Notes under the pieces: generated by a model | Seen by the model: only the letters and a program-made list of their open reading frames with translations | Database searches by the model: none | What the model was told of the DNA's origin: nothing | Translations under genes and position numbers: made by a program | In this document: piece by piece, positions 8,361-17,054 of the stretch | Numbering within the stretch: the stretch's first letter is position 1 | Layout of the letters: every line of letters begins with the position of its first letter | NCBI GenBank assembly: GCA_963805255.1 | Contig: CAWDTK010000020.1 | Location: 186,001-250,000 of the forward strand | Length of the DNA stretch: 64,000 bases | From: Bog-532 sp963805255 | GTDB taxonomy: Bacteria; Actinomycetota; Actinomycetes; Streptosporangiales; Streptosporangiaceae | Reading direction: 5' to 3'

Positions 8361-9551
8361 ATGGTGAAGTGGAAGTCTGACGCTGACCGGCTGGCCGCCG
8401 AGGTGACACACCCGATCTCACGATGGCGGCCGGCGGTCGGCGCCGTGCCCCGGCACCTGTTCGTGCCCAGGTGGTGGGAACGGAACGGGCCTGGCGCGGG
8501 CTTCGGCCTGTCGGCCTGGGCAATGCGCGACGGGCCCGCCGACCCCGATGCATGGATCCGCGCGGCCTATTCCGACCAGCCGCTGATCACCCGCGTGGGG
8601 TCGCTGCACGCCGACCACGCCACCCCGGACGACCGGCCGGCGGGGCTGCCCATGTCCTCGGCCATCGCCCCGGGCGTGGTCGTGCGGATGCTGCGGCACG
8701 CCCGGCTCACCGACGACGCCTACGTGCTGGAGGTCGGCGCCGGCACCGGCTATGGCGCCGCGGTCCTGTGTGAGCGGTCCGGCTACCGGCAGGTCACGAC
8801 CATCGAGTCCGACGAGTACCTGGTCAAGGCGGCCGGTGAGCGCCTAGCGGGCATCGGCCTCCACCCCCGGGTGACGCACTGCGATCCATACGGCCCGCTG
8901 CCGGACAGCTACGACCGGATCGCGTCCATGGTGGCCGTCCGGCCGGTCCCGGCCAGCTGGCTGACCGGGCTGCGCCCCGGCGGCCGGCTGGTTACCCCCA
9001 TCGCCGGCACCACCCTCATCCTCACCGCCGACAAGACCCCCGATGGCGGCGCGGTAGGGTGCACCGAATGGGACCGGGGTGCCTTCATGCCCGCCGGGAC
9101 CAATCCGGATGTCCCGGCGATCCAGCCCGGGCAGTTCGCCGCCGTCCGTGCGGCGGACGGCGATCAGGTCACCACGGGCCGGTATCCCGTGGTCGACGTG
9201 GGCCGCGCCCGGGACCTGTATTCCGTCCTGGGCATCGTCGCCCCCGGCATCCAGCACGAGTTCGCGGAATCCGCCAGCGGCCAGCGCACCGCCTGGATGG
9301 TACACCCGGACGGCTCGTGGGCCCGCGCCACCGGCACCGGCGACGACCCGCCCACCGTGCACCAGGCGGGCCCGCGCCGGCTCTGGGACATCCTCGACGG
9401 CATCCGCCTCAGCTGGCTGCGCGACGGCTCCCTCCCGGTCTACGGAGCCGACGCCACCATCACCCCCGACGGCGCCATCCACCTCCGGCAGGGCCACTGG
9501 CAGGCCACCCTCCCCGCCGGCCCGCCGTCGCCGGCGGCGCGGCCCACGTAG
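8361..9551 (+). CDS. PCMT-like SAM-dependent methyltransferase
   Basis: 396 residues. The N-terminus (VPRHLFVP near residue 30) and motif I VLEVGAGTGYGAA near 123 are those of protein-L-isoaspartate O-methyltransferase relatives. The extra C-terminal 180 residues resemble the long methyltransferases found with ATP-grasp or lanthipeptide RiPP systems, but no precursor peptide or ATP-grasp gene is visible nearby. It could therefore be a stand-alone repair enzyme or an orphaned peptide methyltransferase. Substrate uncertain. Confidence 0.8.
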   Translation: MVKWKSDADRLAAEVTHPISRWRPAVGAVPRHLFVPRWWERNGPGAGFGLSAWAMRDGPADPDAWIRAAYSDQPLITRVGSLHADHATPDDRPAGLPMSSAIAPGVVVRMLRHARLTDDAYVLEVGAGTGYGAAVLCERSGYRQVTTIESDEYLVKAAGERLAGIGLHPRVTHCDPYGPLPDSYDRIASMVAVRPVPASWLTGLRPGGRLVTPIAGTTLILTADKTPDGGAVGCTEWDRGAFMPAGTNPDVPAIQPGQFAAVRAADGDQVTTGRYPVVDVGRARDLYSVLGIVAPGIQHEFAESASGQRTAWMVHPDGSWARATGTGDDPPTVHQAGPRRLWDILDGIRLSWLRDGSLPVYGADATITPDGAIHLRQGHWQATLPAGPPSPAARPT

Positions 9552-9884
9552 ACGTCAACCTTGGACGCCCACGGTGGTGCCACTGCGGTCGCTGGGCACC
9601 CCTCAGGCGTCGTAGTCGTCGCCCCGTTCCAGCTCGGCCAGCCGGACGTTGCGGAACTCGTGCCCGGCCCGGAAGAACGTGGTGGCCGTCGCCTTCGACG
9701 GCCTCCGGGTCCGCCCGGCCGCCGCGTCTTGACATCGGCGGCCCTGGCGCAGCATGGTTACGCTAAGCGCACAGCGGACAACTGTACGGCCGGTGAATGA
9801 ATACGGCTCGTGCGCCACGCTCGACGCGCCGCAGACGCTAGGATCACCCGGAGGCAGCACAAATCCATCGAAGAGGGGGTTGCG
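9552..9884. other. Intergenic region
   Basis: About 330 bases. A short minus-strand frame (9603-9755) ends with a plausible protein-like stretch, RAGHEFRNVRLAELERGDDY, but has no ribosome binding site. No confident gene; the promoter of the roadblock gene should lie in the right half. Confidence 0.3.
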
Positions 9885-10271
9885 GTGGCTGATGACCAGC
9901 TGCTCGCTGAGATGCACGCGCTGCGTGACCGGGTCGCGGGAATCACCGGTTCGGCGCTGGCCAGCCGCGACGGCCTGATCATCAAGGCCGACACCGATGT
10001 CAACCCGGATAACCTGGCCGCCCTGGCGGCCGCGTCACTGGGCCTGGCTCAGCGCATGGCCCGGGAAGTCGGGCAGGGTCTGCTGCAGGACGCCGTGACC
10101 CGCAACAGCGGCGGCTACGTGGCGATCTACGCCGTCGGCGGCACGGCGGTGCTGATCCTCACCGGCGACCAGGAGCTGAAGGTCGGCCGCCTGCACAGCG
10201 AGTCCCGGGAGACGGTCGCCAACATCGAGGCGCTGCTCAGCAGCGCCTCCTTCGGGGCCACGGCCCGCTGA
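9885..10271 (+). CDS. Roadblock/LC7-domain protein
   Basis: 128 residues from a GTG with an AGAGGGGG ribosome binding site. The sequence follows the roadblock/LC7 fold: an early helix, the GSALASRDGLIIKAD strand, LAQRMAREVGQG, and a final sheet with GGTAVLILTGDQELKVG. In actinomycetes such proteins usually sit in conservon operons with a sensor kinase, a DUF742 protein and a small GTPase. Those partners are absent here, so its GTPase partner, if any, is encoded elsewhere. Confidence 0.85.
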   Translation: MADDQLLAEMHALRDRVAGITGSALASRDGLIIKADTDVNPDNLAALAAASLGLAQRMAREVGQGLLQDAVTRNSGGYVAIYAVGGTAVLILTGDQELKVGRLHSESRETVANIEALLSSASFGATAR

Positions 10272-10793
10272 GCCCCGCCGGGGCCCGTACCGGAGCGCGG
10301 TGGCCGCCAGGTTGGCGGCAACCAGCACGCTCACCTCCGCGCCGCGGCCCGGCGTAGCGACGGCCGCGATCAGCCACGGGACGCCCGGGGTCCGCGACGA
10401 TACCAGTGGCTTCATGCTGCCCGGCTTCGGCCGCCGTATCTGGTTAATGCTGAACGCCGTTTCTGTGCCGGGTATGAGATTTTTCTGGCAGCCGAACGGG
10501 CCGGATGCGGAGAATAGTCCCGCGATCCTTTTTCTCTGCAAACTTTCTCCCTGGCATTTGCATTTACCTGAAAGGGGCCCGCCGCCGTTACCCTCTGGAG
10601 GAACCTTTCAGCCGACCCCAGGGTTCCGCTGTGCCGCGCCGGCTCACCCCGCAGCGCAAAATTCCAGATGCCTGGAAGGTGCCCGGGATTCGTTGACGCG
10701 CGCGCGAATGGACCGCATCCTCAAGTGACGAACCAGGTAGCCGCGCGTGCGCCAGGGCAGCACGCATGCCGCCATAATCAGGGACGGTGCTGG
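10272..10793. other. Intergenic region, locally AT-richer
   Basis: About 520 bases with no supported gene. The stretch 10480-10570 is clearly less GC-rich than its surroundings, with T-runs, and probably holds the promoter of the FHA gene. No palindromic operator or known riboswitch core was recognised. Confidence 0.35.
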
Positions 10794-11864
10794 ATGAGTG
10801 AGCACGGGGAAGCGGTGCGCCGCCCGGCGCGGGCGTCGCTGCCGTCGCGCAGCCGGAAAAGGTGGAAGATCGCGGGCGGCGTCGCGGCGTGCTGCGTGAT
10901 TCTGCTGGCCGTGACGGGCTCGCTCACCGAGGCGACCGTGCTGCTGATCGTCATCGCGGGACTCGGCGTCGCGAGCGTGTTCGGCCTCCGGGTTCTGGGG
11001 GTGACCAGGGATCACCCGTGGGTGCAGCGGATGGCGGCGCGCCCCTGGCGGGACGGCCAGGACGTCCTCGGGCTCGCCCTGCGGCACCTGTCCGAGGTGT
11101 TCGTGGTCACGCCGAGCGGGACGCTGCTCGCACCGAACGTCGTCGACCTGCGCATGCACCCCGATGACCTCCGGTCCCTCGCCGAGCGCATGGAGCCGGC
11201 CCTGGTCATGGCCAGCGCTGCCGAGGTCTACGAGGAGCAGGTCGCTGAGCACGGGGCCCGCTTCGCCCGCCCGGCCCCGGCCGAGGTGCGGATGATCGCC
11301 GACCCGTCCGTCCCGCCGGGCCGCTACCGGCTGCGGCAGGGGCAGCCGGTCAGTCCCGCCCTGGCCGACGCCGAACCCGCCGAGCCCGCCTACGCGGGGC
11401 CTGGGCCGCACGCCTACTCCGCCTTCGCCGGGCCGGAGCCGGTTCCCGGCGGGCCCGGCGCCCCGCCATACCGGGGCTTCACCGGTCACGACGGAACAAC
11501 CCGCGCGCACCCGGACCGGGACTGGACCGACGGCTACGGCATGCCCACCATCATGGAACGCCGCGAGCCCGTGGTCCCGGTCCTGCGGCTGGTCACCGGT
11601 GATCTGGTCGCCGAGACCAGGACGTCCGGGGCCCGCGCCGGGCGCGGGCCCGTCGAGCTGACGCTGCCCGAAGTGCCTACGGTGTCGCGGGAGCACGCCC
11701 GGTTCACCTTCTCCGACGGCCAGTGGTGGATCGCCAACCTGGGCATGAACGGGCTGGCCGTCAACGGCCAGCCGGTGGCCGGTGAGCATCCGGTCAGCGA
11801 CGGTGATGCGATCCGCTGGGGCACCCGGCCGGACGCCCTCGCGTCCCGGGTCGAGATCCGGTAG
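10794..11864 (+). CDS. Membrane-anchored FhaA-like protein with C-terminal FHA domain
   Basis: 356 residues. Two membrane helices lie at about 24-65. A region resembling the DUF3662/FhaA N-terminal domain follows, then a Pro/Gly/Ala-rich linker (about 180-255) and a C-terminal FHA domain with VSREHARF and the NGLAVNGQPV stretch. FHA domains bind phosphothreonine, so the protein is probably a substrate or adaptor of a Ser/Thr kinase. In known FhaA proteins the DUF3662 domain is N-terminal without membrane helices, so the anchored order is somewhat unusual. The gene at 11939 follows closely. Confidence 0.8.
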   Translation: MSEHGEAVRRPARASLPSRSRKRWKIAGGVAACCVILLAVTGSLTEATVLLIVIAGLGVASVFGLRVLGVTRDHPWVQRMAARPWRDGQDVLGLALRHLSEVFVVTPSGTLLAPNVVDLRMHPDDLRSLAERMEPALVMASAAEVYEEQVAEHGARFARPAPAEVRMIADPSVPPGRYRLRQGQPVSPALADAEPAEPAYAGPGPHAYSAFAGPEPVPGGPGAPPYRGFTGHDGTTRAHPDRDWTDGYGMPTIMERREPVVPVLRLVTGDLVAETRTSGARAGRGPVELTLPEVPTVSREHARFTFSDGQWWIANLGMNGLAVNGQPVAGEHPVSDGDAIRWGTRPDALASRVEIR

Positions 11865-11938
11865 GTGTCACAATTGTCATTCCAGATACGGCGAGACGGG
11901 ATGGGCGCCGAGCGCCGTCCCCCGGGAGTGGCGACGCA

Positions 11939-12772
11939 GTGGCAACGGGCAGGCTCATGCTCTGGTCATCCGCGCGCGGCGAGTGGGTGACCTGTCCGCC
12001 GGACGAGATCACCTGGCTGGACCGGGACATACTCAGCGGCAACGAGGATCTCACCCTGCACCGGGCGCCGCGCTGCGCCGGCCTTCGCTATGTGCACCAC
12101 CGGTGGGAGCTGTTCAGCCGGGACACGACCTACCGCGTGTACCTGGCTCCCGGCGGGGCGCCGGTGAGCGCCGAGGTGGTGCAGCGGGCCGCGCGTCACG
12201 TCCTGCCGCCGGCCCCGGCCCGGTACGAAGCCCAGCCGGTCGTGCTCGAAGCTGGCTCATGGCTGGTCAGCGTGGGGACCTGGGTGCTGCGCCTGCGCCT
12301 GGACGTCCCGGCGCGCCCGGGACCCCAGACGGCCACGCCGGCCGGGCCGTCCACCCAGGACGGGAGGGTCCGCGCCAACGGGCCCAGCGAGTCCGCGCCG
12401 CCCGGTGCGGAAGCGGCCGCCCGGGTCCGCGGCTACTTCGAGCGCAACGCCACGGCGCGGCTGGCGATGGCCTACTACTACCAGGAGTTCATTCTCGGCC
12501 TGGCCGCCCCGCAGACCCTGCCGATGATGGAGGTGGTCATCGCGCTGGACCTGAGCGGCGAGGGCGCGGTGTCCGACTACAAGAAGCTGCTCCAGGGCCT
12601 CATCTGGAAGGAGCGCGGCCACGCGCGGAATCTCGCCGACTTCCTGCTCTCCAACGGCCTGCTGACCCCGGCCGACCTTGATCAGGCCCGGCAGATCGCG
12701 GCGGACAACGAGCGGCGCGGCATCTGCGAGATGGCGCGGAAGCGGCTGAAATACCGCCCGAAGGACGCCTGA
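11939..12772 (+). CDS. Unknown protein, FHA partner
   Basis: 277 residues from a GTG with a GGGAG ribosome binding site, 74 bases after the FHA gene. The N-terminal 110 residues are beta-rich and could be a divergent FHA-like fold (pattern, not motif, evidence). After a Pro/Gly-rich linker, a helical C-terminal domain (about 160-277) has an aromatic MAYYYQEF stretch and a Lys/Arg-rich end. I do not recognise the family. Position suggests a role with the FHA protein. Confidence 0.65.
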   Translation: MATGRLMLWSSARGEWVTCPPDEITWLDRDILSGNEDLTLHRAPRCAGLRYVHHRWELFSRDTTYRVYLAPGGAPVSAEVVQRAARHVLPPAPARYEAQPVVLEAGSWLVSVGTWVLRLRLDVPARPGPQTATPAGPSTQDGRVRANGPSESAPPGAEAAARVRGYFERNATARLAMAYYYQEFILGLAAPQTLPMMEVVIALDLSGEGAVSDYKKLLQGLIWKERGHARNLADFLLSNGLLTPADLDQARQIAADNERRGICEMARKRLKYRPKDA

Positions 12773-12862
12773 CCGGGCATCCCGCCATACGGGCAGGCCG
12801 GTTCGCTCTTCGCGGACCGCATCTGCCCCACCTGCTACCACGGCCCTGTTCTGGGGGCTGCG

Positions 12863-13639
12863 CTAGCGGACCCCGGGGCTGATGCGGGCGTGCCAGGTGA
12901 ACCGGGTGCCGCCCGGCACGTGCTCGATCTGGACGGGAACCCCGGCCTGCGTGGCCCGGGCGCGCAGGCCGGCGAACCACCGGTCCGGCTCGTCGGCCTC
13001 GGGGCCGAGCGGGGCGGCCTGGATCACGATGTCATGCGCGTGGTCGCCGGCGGTGATGTCGATGCGGGCCGGGGTGGCGTACTCGCCGATCAGCGCCAGC
13101 ACGCGGCGCAGGTTGCCGAGCAGTTGCGCACTGGTCGCGGCGTCCAGCGTGCTGTTGGCCGGGCCGACGAAGCTGATGTCCGCGGCCGTGACCAGCCGGC
13201 TGCTCAGGTCGATGATCTTCTCGCGCAGCCCCGAGACGCCCGCGCGCTGGCCGTGGCTGAGAACCGCGCCCCGGACCTCCTGGATCACGTGATCCAGCTC
13301 ATCGGTGGCCGCGTGGATCAGGCGGCGCACCTCTGGATCGGCGGTCATTTGCGCGGCGCCCTGCAACGTCAGGCCCGCCCGGAAGATCCGCTGGATGACC
13401 TTGTCCTGGAGCTGGGCGACGATGCGGTCCCGCTCGATGACGGTGATCTCGCGGCGGCGGGCCTCGGGATCGGTGCGCGCCGCTTCGCCCTGCGCCGCAG
13501 GCTGCCGGTCATGTCCGGGCTGCCGGTCATGTCCGGGCTGCCGGTCATGTCCGGGCTGCCGGTCATGTCCGGGCTGTCCGGGGGCGGATTCACGGATGCG
13601 CCGGCCGGCTCCGTAGGTCTCGTCTTCGCCGCTCATCAT
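12863..13639 (-). CDS. Histidine-kinase-like protein lacking the phospho-acceptor His
   Basis: 258 residues with a GGAGGG ribosome binding site. After a repeat-rich N-terminus, residues about 70-130 match the HisKA_3 dimerisation helix of DevS/DosT-type kinases (RDRIVAQLQDKVIQRIF). The family has LHD where this protein has LQD, so the catalytic His is Gln. The C-terminal ATPase-like region lacks recognisable N-box Asn and DxG residues. It is therefore probably a pseudokinase or a regulator that binds a partner kinase. Residues 23-46 are four exact GHDRQP repeats. Confidence 0.72.
   Translation of the reverse strand: MMSGEDETYGAGRRIRESAPGQPGHDRQPGHDRQPGHDRQPGHDRQPAAQGEAARTDPEARRREITVIERDRIVAQLQDKVIQRIFRAGLTLQGAAQMTADPEVRRLIHAATDELDHVIQEVRGAVLSHGQRAGVSGLREKIIDLSSRLVTAADISFVGPANSTLDAATSAQLLGNLRRVLALIGEYATPARIDITAGDHAHDIVIQAAPLGPEADEPDRWFAGLRARATQAGVPVQIEHVPGGTRFTWHARISPGVR
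13501..13572 (-). repeat. Four exact 18 bp repeats encoding GHDRQP
   Basis: GCTGCCGGTCATGTCCGG is repeated four times in tandem and encodes a His/Asp/Arg-rich hexapeptide array near the N-terminus of the kinase-like protein. The unit keeps frame, so copy number could vary without breaking the gene. Confidence 0.9.
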
Positions 13640-14130
13640 TAGTCCCTCCAGCAGCAGCTGACGAGCGGCCAGGGCTGAGTGCCTGTCCCTCTCTGGCTGA
13701 CGCTTCTTCCATAGCCATACAAGCCCGGAATTACCCCTTCTGTCCAGGCTGCGGCGGTTCTGCGACGGTTGCCGGAGCCCGGCTAAGGGGACGGGTGACT
13801 GGCCGTCCGGGCCACTGTGCCGGCGGGCGGGGCCAGGACGGCGATGAAGTCGGCCAGATCCGCCCGGCCAGCCAGTACCTCATCGGCTGGACCCGCGCCC
13901 GCCGCGCCCACCGAGCCCGCCGCGCCCACCGAGCCCGCCGCGCCCGCCGAGCCCGCCGCGCCCGCCGAGCCCGCCGCGCCCGCCGAGCCCGCCGCGCCCA
14001 CCGAGCCCGCCGCGCCCGCCGCGCCCACCGAGCCCGCCGCGCCCGCCGCGCCCGCCGCGCCGGCCGCGCCCGCCGTGCCCAGCGAGCCGGCGGCTGATCA
14101 TCGCGGCCCGCGTGTGGTTCCCTTCTGGTC
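13640..14130. repeat. GC-extreme 9 bp-unit low-complexity tract
   Basis: Between 13904 and 14093 the DNA is built from 9-base units such as CGAGCCCGC and CGCGCCCGC. Every frame is open for long stretches; plus-frame 2 would give T/A-E-P-A-A-P repeats ending in an ATGA at the hydrolase start, while minus frames give Gly/Arg-rich runs. Open frames here reflect base composition, so I do not call a gene. Confidence 0.6.
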
Positions 14131-15018
14131 ATGACCTCTGCCACCTATGCCGGGCCGCCGGCGTGGTTCACCGCCGCCCTTTCCGCTGCCGCCGAACGTG
14201 TCCGGGTGAGCGCCGAAGGCACCTCGATCGCCTACCGGGCCTGGGGCGGCCGGGCTAGCCCGGGCATCGTGCTGGTTCACGGAGGGGCGGCGCATTCCCG
14301 CTGGTGGGACCACATCGCCCCGCTGATGGCGCAGGACCGCCGGGTGGTCGCCCTCGACCTGTCCGGGCACGGCGACAGCGGGCGGCGGGAGACCTACAGC
14401 CTGGACGTGTGGGCGCGTGAGGTGCTCGCCGTGGCCGCCGACGCCGGGATCGCCGGCCCGCCCATCGTGATCGGGCACAGCATGGGCGGTTTCGTCACGC
14501 TGCGGCTGGCCAGCCTGTACGGGGCCCGGATCGCCGGGGCGGTCGCCATCGATTCCCCGGTCCGCGACCTCACCCCGGAAGAGCAGGCGGCGCGCGAGCA
14601 CCGCGCGTTCGGGCCGCTGCACGTCTATCCCACCCGGGAGGCGGCCATCGCGCGGTTCCGCCCCATTCCCGACCAGCCCACGCTGGCCTACATCACCAGC
14701 CACGTGGCTGAGACGTCGGTCCGTGCGGCCGACGGCGGGTGGACGTGGAAGTTCGACCCGCGGATCTTCCGCCGGTCGCATTTCGGCGCCGCCCTGCTCA
14801 CCCGGCTGGACTGCCGCGTGGCGCTGTTCCGGGCCGAGTACGGCATCCTGTCCCGGCAGATGAGCGAGGTCATGTACGACCGGCTCGGCTGCGTCGCCCC
14901 GCTCATCGAGATCCCCGCCACGGGTCACCACGTCATGCTCGACCAGCCCGTCGCGCTCGTCGCCGCCCTGCGTACCCTGCTCTCCGACTGGGACCACTCC
15001 CTGCCCGCCACCGCCTAG
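14131..15018 (+). CDS. Alpha/beta hydrolase
   Basis: 295 residues with the classic fold: oxyanion HGGAAHSRWW near residue 50, a DLSGHGDSG strand near 76, nucleophile elbow GHSMGG near 112, and a late His in ATGHHVMLDQP near 267 as catalytic base. Substrate cannot be told; the family includes esterases, C-C hydrolases and lactonases. No ribosome binding site is obvious ahead of the ATG, which directly follows the low-complexity tract. Confidence 0.85.
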   Translation: MTSATYAGPPAWFTAALSAAAERVRVSAEGTSIAYRAWGGRASPGIVLVHGGAAHSRWWDHIAPLMAQDRRVVALDLSGHGDSGRRETYSLDVWAREVLAVAADAGIAGPPIVIGHSMGGFVTLRLASLYGARIAGAVAIDSPVRDLTPEEQAAREHRAFGPLHVYPTREAAIARFRPIPDQPTLAYITSHVAETSVRAADGGWTWKFDPRIFRRSHFGAALLTRLDCRVALFRAEYGILSRQMSEVMYDRLGCVAPLIEIPATGHHVMLDQPVALVAALRTLLSDWDHSLPATA

Positions 15019-15046
15019 TCCCAGCGCCGCGTCTTTTCCGCTCCTT

Positions 15047-15080
15047 ATTTATCAAGGTGCGTGATTTATCAAGGTGCGTG
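15047..15080. repeat. 17 bp direct repeat, two copies
   Basis: ATTTATCAAGGTGCGTG occurs twice in direct tandem just past the hydrolase stop. It is AT-rich for the region. The remaining bases to 15253 hold only a short minus-strand frame (15094 upstream) of protein-like but unrecognised composition. Confidence 0.7.
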
Positions 15081-15253
15081 CGGGCTGTGCCGCTCACGGG
15101 TGCAAGATGCCGGTGTGCTCCTCGACGGCCTGATCGAGGCCTGCGGCGGCGACGGCCAGCCCGATGTGCAGTCCGGCCAGGCTGCGGCCGCCCGGGGCAA
15201 GCGCGGCGTTCAGGGCCTCCGCGCCGGGCTCGCCGGCCAGGGCTCCGGCGTGG

Positions 15254-16135
15254 TCAGCTGACGGTGCCGGGGGCGGGCACGCCGATGGGGCTGGGGTAGG
15301 GAATCGCGGCGGCGCAGGCCTGCGCGATGGGGGCGAGAACGTGCGCAATTTCCTGCGTGGCGGCCGGGCCGAGACGGGCCCACGGGCGGGCCGCGGCCCG
15401 GTCGGTAGCCTCCTCGACGGCGGCGTGCGCGTCCCGGCCCGCGGGAGTCAGTTCGCCGTCCGGGCCGATCCAGCCCCGGTCGGCCAGCCGGGACCGCGCG
15501 GCGTCCCACTGCTCATCGGTCCAGCCGCGGATGGGCTGGATGTCCTCGCGCCCCAGGTCCAGCGCACACCGCAGGACCAGCGCCTCGCACCCGTCGATGT
15601 CCGCCGCCAGCATGGCCGCGAAGTGGCCGTCGCCCCGGTGCTCGCGCAGCACGGTGGCCGCCTGCCACAGCCGGGCCAGCGCGACATCGGTGCCGGAAAG
15701 CGCGCCGTCGGGTTTCGGCAGCGCGGTGTTGGCCGCGGCCAGGACCCGGCCTTCGCAGTCCAGGTCGCCGGTCACCGTGGCCAGCCGGTCCGCGGCCGCC
15801 GCCGTCTCCTTTTCCAGCCCCGCGAGCAGGCGGCGCAACGTGGCGATCGCGCCGTCCTGGCGCGCCAGCAGCGCCCGCCCCGGCGACGCCAGCTCCCAGA
15901 TTCCGGGGATCGCCCGGCCCACCATGGCGGGCGCGAAGTTGTAGAACGAGGCGGTGACGACCGCCGCGCTGGCCGGCCCGAGCGGCGCGGCGCGGCCCGC
16001 GAAGTACCCCCGCCAGAATCCGCGCAGCCCGGCCGCTTCGAACGCCGAACGCGCCTCAGGCGTGAAGTAGGTCACCGCATGGACCGGCTCGAACCGCGTC
16101 CACATCGAACGGGCCACCTGGGCCGGGTCAGCCAT
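15254..16135 (-). CDS. SCO6745-family protein
   Basis: 293 residues from an ATG with a GGAGGGA ribosome binding site; a start 18 bases upstream is less likely. The N-terminus (ARSMWTRFEPVHAVTYF) and helical makeup match a conserved actinobacterial family named after SCO6745, sometimes described as helix-turn-helix-like. The biochemical role is not established. It converges with the hydrolase and is divergent from dtd. Confidence 0.75.
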   Translation of the reverse strand: MADPAQVARSMWTRFEPVHAVTYFTPEARSAFEAAGLRGFWRGYFAGRAAPLGPASAAVVTASFYNFAPAMVGRAIPGIWELASPGRALLARQDGAIATLRRLLAGLEKETAAAADRLATVTGDLDCEGRVLAAANTALPKPDGALSGTDVALARLWQAATVLREHRGDGHFAAMLAADIDGCEALVLRCALDLGREDIQPIRGWTDEQWDAARSRLADRGWIGPDGELTPAGRDAHAAVEEATDRAAARPWARLGPAATQEIAHVLAPIAQACAAAIPYPSPIGVPAPGTVS

Positions 16136-16286
16136 GACCGCTCCCTCCGCCATCGTGGCCCGGATGTGCGGTCTGCGTCGGAGCGGACCGCCCGGGCGGC
16201 ATCCGCCAGCCTACGACCAGCCCCAGGCGCGCGGCGCGGCGGTCACCGCGGCGGGCGTACCCTGCTGCCGACGAGAGGAGTGCCGC

Positions 16287-16712
16287 GTGCGGGCTGTGGT
16301 CCAGCGGGTCAGCCAGGCCAGTGTGGCCGTCGACGGGCACATCGTGGGCGCGATCTGCGAACCCGGCCTGCTGGTTCTGGTCGGGGTCACGCACGACGAC
16401 CCGCCGGATAAGGCCGCGAAGCTGGCCGCCAAGCTGTGGCACCTGCGGATCCTCGACGGCGAGAAGTCGTGCTCCGACCTCGCGGCGCCGCTGCTCGTCA
16501 TCAGTCAGTTCACGCTGTACGCCGACACCCGCAAGGGCCGCCGCCCGTCCTGGCTGGCCGCCGCGCCCGGCCCGGTGGCCGAACCGCTCGTGGACGCCGT
16601 GGTCGCCTCGCTGCGGGGCCTGGGCGCGCGCGTCGAGACCGGCGTATTCGGCGCCGGCATGAAGGTGAACCTGACCAACGACGGCCCCGTCACCATCATC
16701 CTGGAGCTCTGA
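16287..16712 (+). CDS. dtd: D-aminoacyl-tRNA deacylase
   Basis: 141 residues, the usual length, from a GTG with an AGAGGAG ribosome binding site. The enzyme hydrolyses D-amino acids (and Gly) from mischarged tRNA in the cytosol. Diagnostic features are MRAVVQRVSQASV at the start, the SQFTLYADTRKGRRPSW segment near residue 74, and the C-terminal NDGPVTIILE. All family landmarks appear intact. Confidence 0.95.
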   Translation: MRAVVQRVSQASVAVDGHIVGAICEPGLLVLVGVTHDDPPDKAAKLAAKLWHLRILDGEKSCSDLAAPLLVISQFTLYADTRKGRRPSWLAAAPGPVAEPLVDAVVASLRGLGARVETGVFGAGMKVNLTNDGPVTIILEL

Positions 16713-17054
16713 CCCGGCCCCGTCCGGCACCATCGGGCCAGGATCCTGCCTGCCGTCCGCCGCGAGGCGCACAGCGGCCGCACGGGCCGGGTTTAGCCCG
16801 CAGTTCCCCCCAGTGGCGAACCGATATGGGCGCTGACCAGGTGAAACAGCCTCAGCTCATGACCACGTAGACAGGCAATTTCCGTGATCAGGGGCTCCAC
16901 CAGCTGGTCAGACGCGTTGACCAATCGGCTTGGGGGAACTTCGGTTTAGCGGAGCAGGCCGCGGGGCAGTGATCTTCAGGTCAATGCGGGCGGGCCTATG
17001 CTGGCTGAAGCCCGGCTTCCAGGATGAGTGCGTCGATGCGGTCGTACCGGCCGC
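16713..17054. other. Intergenic region
   Basis: About 340 bases between convergent dtd and the methyltransferase. A short minus-strand frame ends LSGRYDRIDALILEAGLQPA near 16990-17050 and could be a gene scrap, but nothing identifiable remains. No stem-loop terminator stood out. Confidence 0.3.

Noticed and set aside
8361..9551. RiPP maturation locus around the PCMT-like methyltransferase
   Set aside because: No precursor peptide, ATP-grasp or lanthionine enzyme is found within several kb.
13817..14134. Plus-strand frame of Glu-Pro-Ala-Ala-Pro repeats ending in an ATGA at the hydrolase start
   Set aside because: All frames through this 9 bp-unit tract are open, and no ribosome binding site or non-repeat domain supports it.
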